Assembly (NCBI RefSeq): GCF_900109115.1
Contig: NZ_FNYV01000003.1
Span: 214,843 to 278,842 of the forward strand
Direction of reading: 5' to 3'
Source: Micromonospora phaseoli
GTDB lineage: Bacteria > Actinomycetota > Actinomycetes > Mycobacteriales > Micromonosporaceae
DNA: 64,000 nt
The notes under the pieces were generated by a model that searched no databases, had not been told where the DNA came from, and saw only the letters and a list, made by a program, of their open reading frames with translations. The translations under genes were made by a program, and so were the position numbers. This document shows, piece after piece, positions 1 through 8,469 of this stretch (positions are counted from its first letter, which is position 1; each line of letters begins with the position of its first letter).

Positions 1-291
1 GTCGAACTCGCCGTCGGCGTAGCGCCGGCTGGTCCGACCCGGTGGCAGCAGGCGGTACGTCCCGACCACCTCGCCGGTGCTCTCCTGCCGCACCAACAGG
101 TGGTCGCAGTACGGGTCGTGGGCGTCCCGGTCGAGGCCGGCCGCGTCCGGGGACACGGTGGCGCCCAGCTCGCCGGCGAACACCTGGTGACGCAGGCGTT
201 GCGCGGCCTCGACCTGGCTGGGTTCGTCGGCGATCGAGAGGGTGTAGCCGCTGGTCGTCAGTGCTACGTCCGCGGCGGGCAGAACGGCCAT
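1..291 (-). CDS. GNAT-fold N-acyltransferase, N-terminal part (cut by window edge)
   Basis: Only the first 97 codons are in the window; the gene runs off the left edge. The start is ATG at 291. The visible sequence has the pattern of the ornithine/acyl-homoserine-lactone-type acyltransferase branch of the GNAT superfamily (OlsB/hemolysin-like): an early RLRHQVF helix, an HDPYCDHLLV strand and a GEVVGTYRLLPP strand followed by a Tyr-rich turn. Such enzymes move an acyl group from a carrier to an amino acid or amine; the substrate cannot be told from this part. It is divergent from the hotdog gene, with 171 bases between the two starts. Confidence 0.7.
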   Translation of the reverse strand, partial: MAVLPAADVALTTSGYTLSIADEPSQVEAAQRLRHQVFAGELGATVSPDAAGLDRDAHDPYCDHLLVRQESTGEVVGTYRLLPPGRTSRRYADGEFD

Positions 292-462
292 GCCCCTTGT
301 GTAACGCCCAGTGGGTTGCCGGCCCTGGTGGCCAGCGGTGTCGATCCGGTGAACGCCGGCCGGCGACCGGTGGCCGACCCGCCCGCGATGCCCGTGCGGG
401 GAGCGTGCGAGGCTGCCGGTGTCCCGGCGACGAGGCCGGGTGGCACGGCGGAGGGAAACCCG

Positions 463-1113
463 ATGATCATCGAGGCGTGCTTCAACGGGCCACCCGGATC
501 CGGCAACGGCGGCTGGAGCGCCGGTGTCTTCGCCACCGCGTACGGCGGGCCGGGTCTCCTCGAGGTGACCCTGCGCCGACCGCCGCCGCTGGACACCCCG
601 CTCGCGCTGGTGGACGGCGAGGTGCGCGACCCGGCCGGCGAGGTGGTCGCCCGGCTGCGCCCGGCGGCGGAGTTCGACGACGACCCGGTGCCGCCGGTCG
701 ACCTGTCGACCGCCCGCGCCGCCTCGGCCGCGTACCCGGGGCTGGTGGACCACCCGTTTCCCGGCTGCTACGTCTGCGGCCCGGACCGCGCCGACGGCCT
801 GCGGATCTTTCCCGGACGCCTGCCGGACGGCCGGACGGCCGCGTCGGTGCGGGTACCGCAGCAGGTCGACGCCGCCATGGTCTGGGCCGTCCTGGACTGT
901 CCCGGCGGCTGGGCGGTGATCGACGCCGGCCGCCCGTACGTGCTCGGCCGGATCGCGGCGCGGATCGAGGCGCTGCCCCGCCCCGGCGACGAGTGCGTGG
1001 TCACCGGCGCGGTGATGGCTGTCGAGGGCCGCAAGGCGCAGGTGGCGACCAGCCTGTACGCCCCGGACGATGCCCTGCTCGGCCGCGCCCGGGCCACCTG
1101 GATCGCGGTGTAG
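463..1113 (+). CDS. Hotdog-fold thioesterase-like protein
   Basis: A 216-residue protein. The start is ATG at 463, chosen because GAGGGAAA sits just upstream and conserved-looking sequence begins there. The middle holds a CYVCGPDRADGLRIFPG stretch (about residues 102-118), a Cys-x-x-Cys-Gly motif seen in a group of PaaI/thioesterase-like hotdog proteins. The second half (VDAAMVWAVLDCPGGWAV) looks like the long hotdog helix with its neighbouring strand. Members usually hydrolyse or bind acyl-CoA thioesters in the cytoplasm. No catalytic residue can be assigned with confidence and the substrate is unknown. It stands alone, 149 bases before an ABC transporter operon. Confidence 0.65.
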   Translation: MIIEACFNGPPGSGNGGWSAGVFATAYGGPGLLEVTLRRPPPLDTPLALVDGEVRDPAGEVVARLRPAAEFDDDPVPPVDLSTARAASAAYPGLVDHPFPGCYVCGPDRADGLRIFPGRLPDGRTAASVRVPQQVDAAMVWAVLDCPGGWAVIDAGRPYVLGRIAARIEALPRPGDECVVTGAVMAVEGRKAQVATSLYAPDDALLGRARATWIAV

Positions 1114-1262
1114 GCATCGCCGTCGATCGGCTCGTACCTGGGGATGAGGCGACTCCTGCCTGAGGCGGATCACGATCTCCAGAGCGAGCCCGATTGATTT
1201 GGTTGACCAGTACCGTCACGCTGTGCAACGGCGCATTCCGGCGCCAACACGGGAGGAGAACG

Positions 1263-2198
1263 ATGACCGACGGGCAGTCAAGCCCCACCAATGACGCGCA
1301 GATCGTGGTTTCCGGCCTGACCAAGCAGTACAAGAACGTGCTCGCGGTCAACAATCTGTCGTTCACGGTCGAACCGGGTCGGGTCACCGGCTTCCTCGGC
1401 CCGAACGGCGCGGGCAAGACCACTACCCTGCGCATGCTGCTGAACCTGGTCACCCCGACCGCCGGCACGGCGACCATCGGCGGCCGCCGGTACCCCGACC
1501 TGGCCGACCCGCTACGGCACGTCGGCGCGGTGCTGGAGGCGTCCAGCGCCCACAAGGGCCGTACCGGCGTCAACCACCTGCGGGTGATCTCCGCAGCCGC
1601 CGGGCTGCCCCGGCAGCGGGCCGACGAGGCGTTGGCCCTGGTCGGGCTCACCCCGGCGGCGAAGCGCAAGTTCAAGGGCTACTCACTGGGCATGAAGCAG
1701 CGGCTCGGTATCGCCGCCGCGATGCTCGGCGACCCCCGGGTGCTGATCCTCGACGAGCCGGCCAACGGGTTGGACCCGGAGGGCATCCGGTGGATGCGCG
1801 GGTTCCTCAAGGGCCTGGCCGCCGAGGGCCGCACCGTACTGGTCTCCAGCCACCTGCTCTCGGAGATGCAGCTACTGGCCGACGACGTGGTGATCATCGC
1901 GGCCGGGCAGCTGGTCCGGCAGGGCACGGTCGACCAGGTGATCGGCTCGATGGCGCAGGGCGTCCGGGTGCGGGTCCGCACCCCGCAGGCCGACGCGCTG
2001 ACCGCCGCGTTGGCGCAGGGGCCGGCCACGGTCGAGGCCGACGGTCAGGGCGCGCTCCTGATCGCCGGGGTGGACGCCCCGACGGTGGGCCGGGCGGCGC
2101 TGACCGCCGGGGTGGAGCTGCACGAGCTGACCACTGAACGACCCGACCTGGAACGCGTGTTCCTGGAGCTGACGGCCGGAAAGGCGGGCATCCGATGA
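1263..2198 (+). CDS. ABC transporter ATP-binding protein (NatA/drug-export type)
   Basis: A 311-residue ABC ATPase that powers the membrane protein encoded next. Visible motifs: Walker A GPNGAGKTT at about residue 47, Q-loop region after ILNLV-like sequence, signature YSLGMKQRLGIAAAM, Walker B VLILDEPANGLDPEG and the H-loop VSSHLLSEMQ. The C-terminal 80 residues form the extra regulatory domain typical of the DUF4162/NatA branch. The start is ATG at 1263 with a strong GGGAGGAG ribosome site 4-5 bases upstream; in-frame sequence further upstream lacks such a site. The stop overlaps the next start (ATGA). Substrate unknown; an export role is inferred from the family. Confidence 0.9.
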   Translation: MTDGQSSPTNDAQIVVSGLTKQYKNVLAVNNLSFTVEPGRVTGFLGPNGAGKTTTLRMLLNLVTPTAGTATIGGRRYPDLADPLRHVGAVLEASSAHKGRTGVNHLRVISAAAGLPRQRADEALALVGLTPAAKRKFKGYSLGMKQRLGIAAAMLGDPRVLILDEPANGLDPEGIRWMRGFLKGLAAEGRTVLVSSHLLSEMQLLADDVVIIAAGQLVRQGTVDQVIGSMAQGVRVRVRTPQADALTAALAQGPATVEADGQGALLIAGVDAPTVGRAALTAGVELHELTTERPDLERVFLELTAGKAGIR

Positions 2199-3010
2199 GC
2201 AACCTCGTCCGCGCCGAACTACTCAAGATCCGTACGACCAGCACCTGGTGGTGGCTGGCCATCGGGGCGTTCCTGTCGATCGCCCTGGCCTTCGCCTTCA
2301 ACGCCTGGCTGGCCAGCGAGACCCTCAGCGGCGGCGGTGAGGAGTTCGGCTACACCGGGGACGCCGCCTCCGCGCCGGCCCAGGCGGCGAACCTCTACAC
2401 CTCCGGCCAGTACCTCGGCCTGATGTTCGTGATGCTCATCGGCATCCTCATGGTCACCAACGAGTTCTTCCACCAGACCGCGACGACGACGTTCCTGGCC
2501 ACCCCGCGACGCACCTCGGTGATCGTCAGCAAGCTCATCGCGGCCAGCCTGCTCGGCTTCGCCTTCTGGCTGGTCACCACGGTGATCGACCTGGCCGCCG
2601 GTGCGGTGTTCCTGTCGCTCAACGACTACGGCACGCAGCTCGGCGAGTGGGAGGTCCACCGGGCACTGCTGCTCAACCTGATGGCGTACGCCATCTGGAC
2701 GGTGCTCGGTGTGGGCATCGGCACCCTGATCACCAACCAGCTGGGCGCGGTGATCACCGCCTCGGTGCTGTACCTGATCGGTACCCAGGTGGTGGGTCTG
2801 CTCTTCCTGCTGCTGTCGAACCTGCTGGACAACATGGCCGTGATGAAGTGGCAGGTGGTCTGGCCAGCCGCCGCGTCCCAGATCATGATTACGCCGGGCG
2901 AGAACGAGATGCTGCCCGCCTGGTGGGTCGGCGCGCTCGTGCTGGTGGGCTATGCCGTGGTCAGCGGCGTGGCCGGAATCCTGATCACCCGGCGGCGCGA
3001 CATCTCCTGA
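2195..3010 (+). CDS. ABC-2 type transporter permease
   Basis: A 271-residue integral membrane protein, translationally coupled to the preceding ATPase by a four-base ATGA overlap. About six membrane segments are visible: WWWLAIGAFLSIALAF near the N terminus, LGLMFVMLIGILMV, LLGFAFWLVTTVIDL, LMAYAIWTVLGVGIG, SVLYLIGTQVVGLLFLLL and a last GALVLVGYAVVSGVAGIL before a basic tail. This matches ABC-2 permeases of the NatB/YhfC kind, which work with one ATPase as a homodimeric exporter. No accessory gene follows; a strong hairpin lies 17 bases downstream. Confidence 0.85.
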   Translation: MSNLVRAELLKIRTTSTWWWLAIGAFLSIALAFAFNAWLASETLSGGGEEFGYTGDAASAPAQAANLYTSGQYLGLMFVMLIGILMVTNEFFHQTATTTFLATPRRTSVIVSKLIAASLLGFAFWLVTTVIDLAAGAVFLSLNDYGTQLGEWEVHRALLLNLMAYAIWTVLGVGIGTLITNQLGAVITASVLYLIGTQVVGLLFLLLSNLLDNMAVMKWQVVWPAAASQIMITPGENEMLPAWWVGALVLVGYAVVSGVAGILITRRRDIS

Positions 3011-3026
3011 TTTCGGGGCCGCGAGC

Positions 3027-3079
3027 GGCCGACGGGCCTGGTTCACCGGTGGACGACCGACGAACCGGGCCCGTCGGCC
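3027..3079 (+). terminator. Hairpin after the ABC transporter operon
   Basis: Eighteen-base arms (3027-3044 and 3062-3079) pair with one mismatch around a 17-base loop; there is no T-tract, as is common in high-GC actinobacteria. It is placed to end the ABC operon. The rest of the 300-base gap before kgd holds an AT-richer TATTGT near 3161 that could belong to a kgd promoter, but I could not place a convincing -35 box. Confidence 0.6.
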
Positions 3080-3310
3080 CTCGGACGGACCCGCCGGAGC
3101 GGACCCGCCGGCCGTGGCAGCGAGCAACGGGATACCCAGCGCTTACCGAACTTCCGGCATCTATTGTGAATCGGACCACGCGACGGAGGCGGAAATGCCT
3201 TGCGGCCCGGTACGGCGTAGCCTGGGAAACCACCCGTGCGCGTCCGTCCCGACGTCACCGGACCCCACCGCGTGATACCCAAACCCGCGTGAAAGAGGCG
3301 ATTACCGGCC

Positions 3311-6300
3311 GTGTCGACCCAGCAGACTTCGCAGGAGAACCCACTGGCGGGTTTCGGCCCGAACGAGTGGATCGTCGAGGAGATGTACCAGCGCTACCTC
3401 GCCGACCCCACCAGCGTCGACCCGGCCTGGCACGACTTCTTCGCCGACTACCGGCCCGGCCCGGGCACCGCCCGGGCAGCCGACGGTGACGGTGACGGCC
3501 AGTCAGCCGCCACCACAGCCGAACCGAAGGAAACAGCCCCGGCCAAGGCCCAACCCGCCGCCAAGAGCGCGCCGGCCACCAAGAGCGCGCCGGCCACCAA
3601 GGCCGAGCCGACCGTTGCGGCGACCCCAGCCAAGACCGAGAGCCGCCCCTCGCCCGCCCCGGCGAAGGCCAAGCCGGCGGCCGCCAAGGCCGAGCCGGCA
3701 AAGAGTCGGCCGGTGCAGACCGCACCGACCGCCGCCGGGCCGCAGACCACGCCGTTGCGCGGGGTCGCCGCCAAGATCGTGCAGAACATGGACGCCTCCC
3801 TGGCGGTGCCGACCGCGACCAGCGTCCGCGCCGTGCCGGCCAAGCTCCTGGTCGACAACCGCATCGTGATCAACAACCACCTCGCACGAGGCCGCGGTGG
3901 CAAGGTCAGCTTCACCCACCTGGTCGGCTACGCCCTGGTGCGGGCACTGGTCGCCCACCCGGAGATGAACAACTCCTTCGCCGAGGTCGACGGCAAGCCG
4001 GCGATGGTCCGCCCGGAGCACGTCAACCTGGGCATCGCCATCGACCTGACCAAGCCCGACGGCAGCCGCAACCTGGTGGTCCCCTCCATCAAGGGCTGCG
4101 AGAAGATGGACTTCCGGCAGTTCTGGCAGGCGTACGAGGACGTCGTCCGACGCGCCCGCCGCAACGAGCTGACCATGGAGGACTACTCCGGCACCACCAT
4201 CTCGCTGACCAACCCCGGCGGCATCGGCACGGTGCACTCCATGCCGCGACTGATGCAGGCGCAGAGCGCGATCATCGGGGTCGGCGCCATGGAGTATCCG
4301 GCGCCGTACCAGGGCATGAGCGAGGCCACCCTGGCCGAGCTGGCGGTCAGCAAGGTCATCACGCTGACCAGCACCTACGACCACCGGATCATCCAGGGCG
4401 CCCAGTCCGGCGAGTTCCTCAAGGCAATGCACGAGCTGATGCTCGGTGAGCACGGCTTCTACGACCAGATCTTCACCTCGCTGCGCATCCCCTACGAGCC
4501 GGTGCGCTGGATGCGCGATGTCGCGGTCGACAGCGAGGGCCAGATCAACAAGACCGCTCGGGTGCACGAGCTGATCCACTCGTACCGGGTTCGCGGCCAC
4601 CTGATGGCCGACACCGACCCGCTGGAGTTCAAGATCCGCAAGCACCCGGATCTGGACGTCCTCCAGCACGGGCTGACCCTCTGGGACCTGGACCGCACCT
4701 TCCCCGTCAACGGCTTCGCCGGCCGGCAGCGGATGCGGCTGCGCGAGATCCTCGGCGTGCTGCGCGACTCGTACTGCCGACGGCTCGGCATCGAGTACAT
4801 GCACATCCAGGACCCGGCGGAGCGCCGTTGGATCCAGGAGCGGGTCGAGCGCAAGTACGAGAAGCCGCCGGCCGACGAGCAGAAGCACGTGCTGAACCGG
4901 CTCAACGCCGCCGAGGCGTTCGAGACCTTCCTGCAGACCAAGTACGTCGGCCAGAAGCGCTTCTCGCTGGAGGGTGGCGAGTCGCTGATCCCGCTGCTCG
5001 GCGAGGTGCTGGAGGCGTCCGCCGAGGGCGGGCTGGACGAGGTCGTCATCGGCATGGCCCACCGGGGCCGGCTCAACGTGCTGGCCAACATCGTCGGCAA
5101 GCCGTACGAGAAGATCTTCTCGGAGTTCGAGGGGCACCTGGACCCGCGCTCCACCCAGGGCTCGGGCGACGTGAAGTACCACCTCGGCCAGAACGGCAAG
5201 TTCACCACCCCGGGCGGCGACCACTCGGTCAAGGTCTCGGTGGTGGCGAACCCGTCCCACCTGGAGGCCGTCGACCCGGTGCTGGAAGGCATCGTGCGGG
5301 CCAAGCAGGACCGCATCGACCTCAAGCTGGAGGGCTACACCGTGCTGCCGCTGGCGGTGCACGGCGACGCGGCCTTCGCCGGCCAGGGCGTGGTGGCCGA
5401 GACGCTCAACCTCTCCCAGCTGCGCGGTTACCGCACCGGCGGGACGGTGCACGTGGTGGTCAACAACCAGGTGGGCTTCACCACCGCCCCGGAGTACAGC
5501 CGCTCCAGCCTCTACAGCACCGACGTGGCCCGGATGATCCAGGCGCCGATCTTCCACGTCAACGGCGACGACCCGGAGGCCGTGGTCCGGGTGGCCCGGC
5601 TGGCCTTCGAGTACCGGCAGGCATTCAACAAGGACGTCGTGATCGACCTGGTCTGCTACCGGCGACGCGGGCACAACGAGGGGGACGACCCCTCGATGTC
5701 CAACCCCCAGATGTACCGGATCATCGACTCGAAGCGCTCGGTCCGCAAGCTCTACACCGAGGAGCTGATCGGGCGGGGCGACATCACCGTGGAGGATGCC
5801 GAGGAGCTGCTGCGCGACTACCAGTCGCAGCTGGAGCGGGTCTTCAAGGCCACCCGCGACGCGGCCAGCGCGCCGCGCCAGGTCAGCCGGCCGCCGCGGC
5901 AGGACGAGCCGGAGCCGCAGGTGCAGACGGCGACCGAGGCGTCGGTCGTCAAGGCCATCGGCGAGGCGCACGTCAACCTGCCCGAGGGCTTCACCCCGCA
6001 CAAGCGGATCCAGCAACTGCTCGACCGGCGGGCCCGGATGGCCGTCGAGGGAAACATCGACTGGGGCTTCGGCGAGATCATCGCCTTCGGCGCGCTGCTG
6101 CACGACGGGGTGACCGTCCGGCTCGCCGGGCAGGACTCCCGTCGGGGCACCTTCGTGCAGCGGCACGCCTCCGTGGTCGACGCGGAGACCGGCGACGACT
6201 ACCTGCCGTTGAAGGCGCTGACCGGCGACGGCGAGCGCTCCCGGTTCTTCGTGCACGACTCGCTGCTGTCCGAGTACGCCGCGATGGGCTTCGAGTACGG

Positions 6301-7090
6301 CTACTCCGTGGAGAACCTCGACGCGTTGGTCTGCTGGGAGGCTCAGTTCGGCGACTTCGTCAACGGGGCCCAATCGGTGATCGACGAGTTCATCTCCTCC
6401 GGCGAGGTGAAGTGGGGCCAGCGCTCCGCGGTCACCCTGCTGCTGCCGCACGGTCACGAGGGACAGGGCCCGGACCACACCTCCGGTCGCCCGGAGCGGT
6501 TCCTCCAGCTCTGCGCCGAGGACAACATGCGGGTGGCCATCCCGACCACGCCGGCGAACTACTTCCACCTGCTGCGGCGCCAGGCCCTCTCGCCGAAGCG
6601 CAAGCCGCTGGTGGTGTTCACCCCGAAGTCGCTGCTGCGGCACAAGCTCTGCGTCTCCTCGGTGGAGGACTTCACCACCGGCACCTTCGCCCCCGTGCTG
6701 GCCGACCAGGCCGCTCCGGCCCCGGAGCAGGTCAAGCGGGTGCTGCTCTGCTCCGGCAAGGTCTACTACGACCTGTTCCAGGCCCGGCAGGAGCGTGGCG
6801 TCAGCGACACCGCGATCCTCCGGCTGGAGCAGCTCTACCCGATGCCGGTGGAGGAGATCCGGGCCGCCCTCGCCCAGTACCCGAACGCGGAGGACTTCGC
6901 CTGGGTGCAGGAGGAACCGGCCAACCAGGGCGCGTGGTCGTTCGTCGCGCTCAACCTGCTGGAGCACCTCGACGGGGTCCGGCTCCGCCGCATCTCCCGG
7001 CCGGCCGCCGCCGCTCCGGCCGTCGGCTCGGCCAAGATGCACGAGGTCGAGCAGGCCGCCCTCATCGAGGCTGCTCTCCCCCGGCCCTGA
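3311..7090 (+). CDS. kgd: Multifunctional 2-oxoglutarate decarboxylase/dehydrogenase E1-E2 fusion
   Basis: A 1259-residue TCA-cycle enzyme. Order: a short E1 N-terminal helix ([14 protein letters not shown]), an Ala/Pro/Lys linker (about residues 55-140) with a repeated KSAPAT unit, an E2 succinyltransferase-like catalytic domain (about 145-375, with [14 protein letters not shown]), then the full ThDP-dependent E1 (about 390-1259; [30 protein letters not shown]). As in mycobacterial Kgd (about 1230 residues), the fusion has an E2 core but no lipoyl domain. It decarboxylates 2-oxoglutarate and can serve the oxoglutarate dehydrogenase complex. The start is GTG at 3311; no close in-frame alternative fits the helix. 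A perfect hairpin follows the gene. Confidence 0.97.
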   Translation: MSTQQTSQENPLAGFGPNEWIVEEMYQRYLADPTSVDPAWHDFFADYRPGPGTARAADGDGDGQSAATTAEPKETAPAKAQPAAKSAPATKSAPATKAEPTVAATPAKTESRPSPAPAKAKPAAAKAEPAKSRPVQTAPTAAGPQTTPLRGVAAKIVQNMDASLAVPTATSVRAVPAKLLVDNRIVINNHLARGRGGKVSFTHLVGYALVRALVAHPEMNNSFAEVDGKPAMVRPEHVNLGIAIDLTKPDGSRNLVVPSIKGCEKMDFRQFWQAYEDVVRRARRNELTMEDYSGTTISLTNPGGIGTVHSMPRLMQAQSAIIGVGAMEYPAPYQGMSEATLAELAVSKVITLTSTYDHRIIQGAQSGEFLKAMHELMLGEHGFYDQIFTSLRIPYEPVRWMRDVAVDSEGQINKTARVHELIHSYRVRGHLMADTDPLEFKIRKHPDLDVLQHGLTLWDLDRTFPVNGFAGRQRMRLREILGVLRDSYCRRLGIEYMHIQDPAERRWIQERVERKYEKPPADEQKHVLNRLNAAEAFETFLQTKYVGQKRFSLEGGESLIPLLGEVLEASAEGGLDEVVIGMAHRGRLNVLANIVGKPYEKIFSEFEGHLDPRSTQGSGDVKYHLGQNGKFTTPGGDHSVKVSVVANPSHLEAVDPVLEGIVRAKQDRIDLKLEGYTVLPLAVHGDAAFAGQGVVAETLNLSQLRGYRTGGTVHVVVNNQVGFTTAPEYSRSSLYSTDVARMIQAPIFHVNGDDPEAVVRVARLAFEYRQAFNKDVVIDLVCYRRRGHNEGDDPSMSNPQMYRIIDSKRSVRKLYTEELIGRGDITVEDAEELLRDYQSQLERVFKATRDAASAPRQVSRPPRQDEPEPQVQTATEASVVKAIGEAHVNLPEGFTPHKRIQQLLDRRARMAVEGNIDWGFGEIIAFGALLHDGVTVRLAGQDSRRGTFVQRHASVVDAETGDDYLPLKALTGDGERSRFFVHDSLLSEYAAMGFEYGYSVENLDALVCWEAQFGDFVNGAQSVIDEFISSGEVKWGQRSAVTLLLPHGHEGQGPDHTSGRPERFLQLCAEDNMRVAIPTTPANYFHLLRRQALSPKRKPLVVFTPKSLLRHKLCVSSVEDFTTGTFAPVLADQAAPAPEQVKRVLLCSGKVYYDLFQARQERGVSDTAILRLEQLYPMPVEEIRAALAQYPNAEDFAWVQEEPANQGAWSFVALNLLEHLDGVRLRRISRPAAAAPAVGSAKMHEVEQAALIEAALPRP

Positions 7091-7107
7091 CGCCATCAGA
7101 CGCGCGC

Positions 7108-7140
7108 TGGGGCGGACCACCCGAGACGGGGTCCGCCCCA
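7108..7140 (+). terminator. Hairpin after kgd
   Basis: Perfect 11-base arms (7108-7118 and 7130-7140, TGGGGCGGACC type) around an 11-base loop, 17 bases after the kgd stop and 22 bases before the next small gene. No T-tract. It could end or attenuate kgd transcription. Confidence 0.6.
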
Positions 7141-7162
7141 GCGGCATGTTCGAGGAGATCAT

Positions 7163-7342
7163 GTGTACTTCACCGACCGCGGCATCGAGGAGCTGGTCCA
7201 GCGCCGAGGCGACGAGGAGGTCACCCTGGAGTGGCTCGGCGAGCGGCTGCGTGACTTCGTCGACCTGAACCCCGAGTTCGAGACCCCGATCGAGCGCTTC
7301 GCCACCTGGCTCGCCCGCCTCGACGACCCCGACGACGAGTAG
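7163..7342 (+). CDS. DUF6104 family small protein
   Basis: A 59-residue acidic protein that starts with GTG (MYFTDRGIEELVQRRGDEEV) and ends LDDPDDE. GAGGAGAT lies 5-10 bases before the start. Sequence and size match the DUF6104 family of actinobacteria, which I recall lying downstream of kgd in other genomes. It has no signal peptide or membrane segment; it looks like a single helical domain with a conserved WLGERLRDFVDLNPEFETP core. Function unknown. It sits between the kgd hairpin and the GH6 gene. Confidence 0.75.
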   Translation: MYFTDRGIEELVQRRGDEEVTLEWLGERLRDFVDLNPEFETPIERFATWLARLDDPDDE

Positions 7343-7368
7343 CCGGAGCACCCGGTAGCGTGGCGGCC

Positions 7369-8394
7369 ATGCCGCGCAGCTCCCGCAGATCCGCCCTGGT
7401 GGCGGGGGTCGCGCTGACCTTCCTGCTCTCCGGATGCGGCACCGAGGCAGCCGGGGAGCCGCCGACCGGGACGTCCAGCGCCGGCGGTTCGGCGGTGCCG
7501 CTGCCGCCCGTCTTCTACCTCGACCCGCACGGTGCAGCCGCGTTGCAGGTCACCGAGTGGGAGCGGGAGGGACGGGCCGAGGAGGCCGCGACGCTGCGCC
7601 GAATCAGCACCCGCCCGACCGCCCGTTGGCTGGTCGGCGACTCCGAGGCGGTGGCCGAGGAGGTGTCGAACTTCCTGGCCGGGGCGAGCCGCTCCGGCCA
7701 GACCCCGGTGCTCGTCACCCACAACATCCCGCAGCGCGACTGCGCTCGGCAGGGCTCGGGCGGCGCCGGGTCGGCCGAGGCGTACCAGGACTGGATCCGA
7801 CGGGTGGCCAGCGGGGTGCAGGGACGCCCGGTCACGATCATCCTCGAACCGGGCGCGGTACCGGACGCGGTGCAGCGGTGCGTCGACGACGTCGACATGC
7901 GACTCGCGCTGTTGCGTGACGCGGTCGCGGTGCTCGGCAGCACCGGCAGCGCCCGGATCTACCTGGACGCCGGCCACCCGGCCTGGATCAAGGACACCGC
8001 CCGGTTGGCGGCGGCCCTGCGCCGAGCCGGCGTCGACGAGGCCGACGGGTTCGCGCTCAACGTCGCCAACTTCATCGGTACGCCACAGAACGTGACCTAC
8101 GGCCACCAACTTTCCGACGCCCTCGGCGGCACGGCCACGTTCGTCGTCGACACGAGCCGCAACGGCAGGGGCGCGTACCCGCGCGAGCACGTACGCTCCG
8201 CGCCGAGCTGGTGCAATCCGCCGGGCCGGGCGCTCGGCGCGGACCCCACCACCGACACCGGTCTGGACCGGGTCGACGCCCTGCTCTGGATCAAGTATCC
8301 GGGCGAGTCCGACGGTGCCTGCCGCCCGGGCGAGCCGCCCAGCGGCGCCTGGTGGCCCGAGTACGCCCTCGGTCTCGCCGAGCGCGCCGGCTGA
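7369..8394 (+). CDS. Secreted GH6 (cellulase-family) lipoprotein lacking the catalytic acid
   Basis: A 341-residue protein with a lipoprotein signal (basic MPRSSRRS, hydrophobic stretch, LLSGC lipobox) and then one GH6 domain with no carbohydrate-binding module. It aligns well with bacterial endoglucanases such as Thermobifida Cel6A: NIPQRDC (Asp124), IYLDAGHPAW (Asp200), VVDTSRNGRG and LWIKYPGESDG (Asp315). The usual EPD motif carrying the catalytic acid reads Glu160-Pro161-Gly162, and Gly162 is exactly 38 residues after Asp124, as in the family. It may therefore be a glycan-binding pseudoenzyme or use another acid. The start is ATG at 7369, preceded by a TAGCGT -10-like box at 7356. Confidence 0.85.
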   Translation: MPRSSRRSALVAGVALTFLLSGCGTEAAGEPPTGTSSAGGSAVPLPPVFYLDPHGAAALQVTEWEREGRAEEAATLRRISTRPTARWLVGDSEAVAEEVSNFLAGASRSGQTPVLVTHNIPQRDCARQGSGGAGSAEAYQDWIRRVASGVQGRPVTIILEPGAVPDAVQRCVDDVDMRLALLRDAVAVLGSTGSARIYLDAGHPAWIKDTARLAAALRRAGVDEADGFALNVANFIGTPQNVTYGHQLSDALGGTATFVVDTSRNGRGAYPREHVRSAPSWCNPPGRALGADPTTDTGLDRVDALLWIKYPGESDGACRPGEPPSGAWWPEYALGLAERAG

Positions 8395-8399
8395 GGAGC

Positions 8400-8451
8400 G
8401 CCGGGCACGCTCCGGTGAGGCTGAGGGGCCGGGCACGCTCCGGCGAAGCTG
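8400..8451. repeat. Short direct repeat between convergent genes
   Basis: Two 24-base copies (8400-8423 and 8428-8451) that differ at two positions, each holding GCCGGGCACGCTCCGG. They fill most of the 75-base space between the GH6 gene and the deacetylase/glycosyltransferase gene. Each copy can form a small hairpin (CCGG...CCGG), so they may help ending transcription. Confidence 0.6.
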
Positions 8452-8469
8452 GGGGGCGCGGGACCGAGG

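Noticed and set aside
3503..7351. A 1282-codon open frame antisense to kgd
   Set aside because: Repetitive Val/Leu/Asp/Gly/His-rich composition, exact shadow of kgd codons, no domain.
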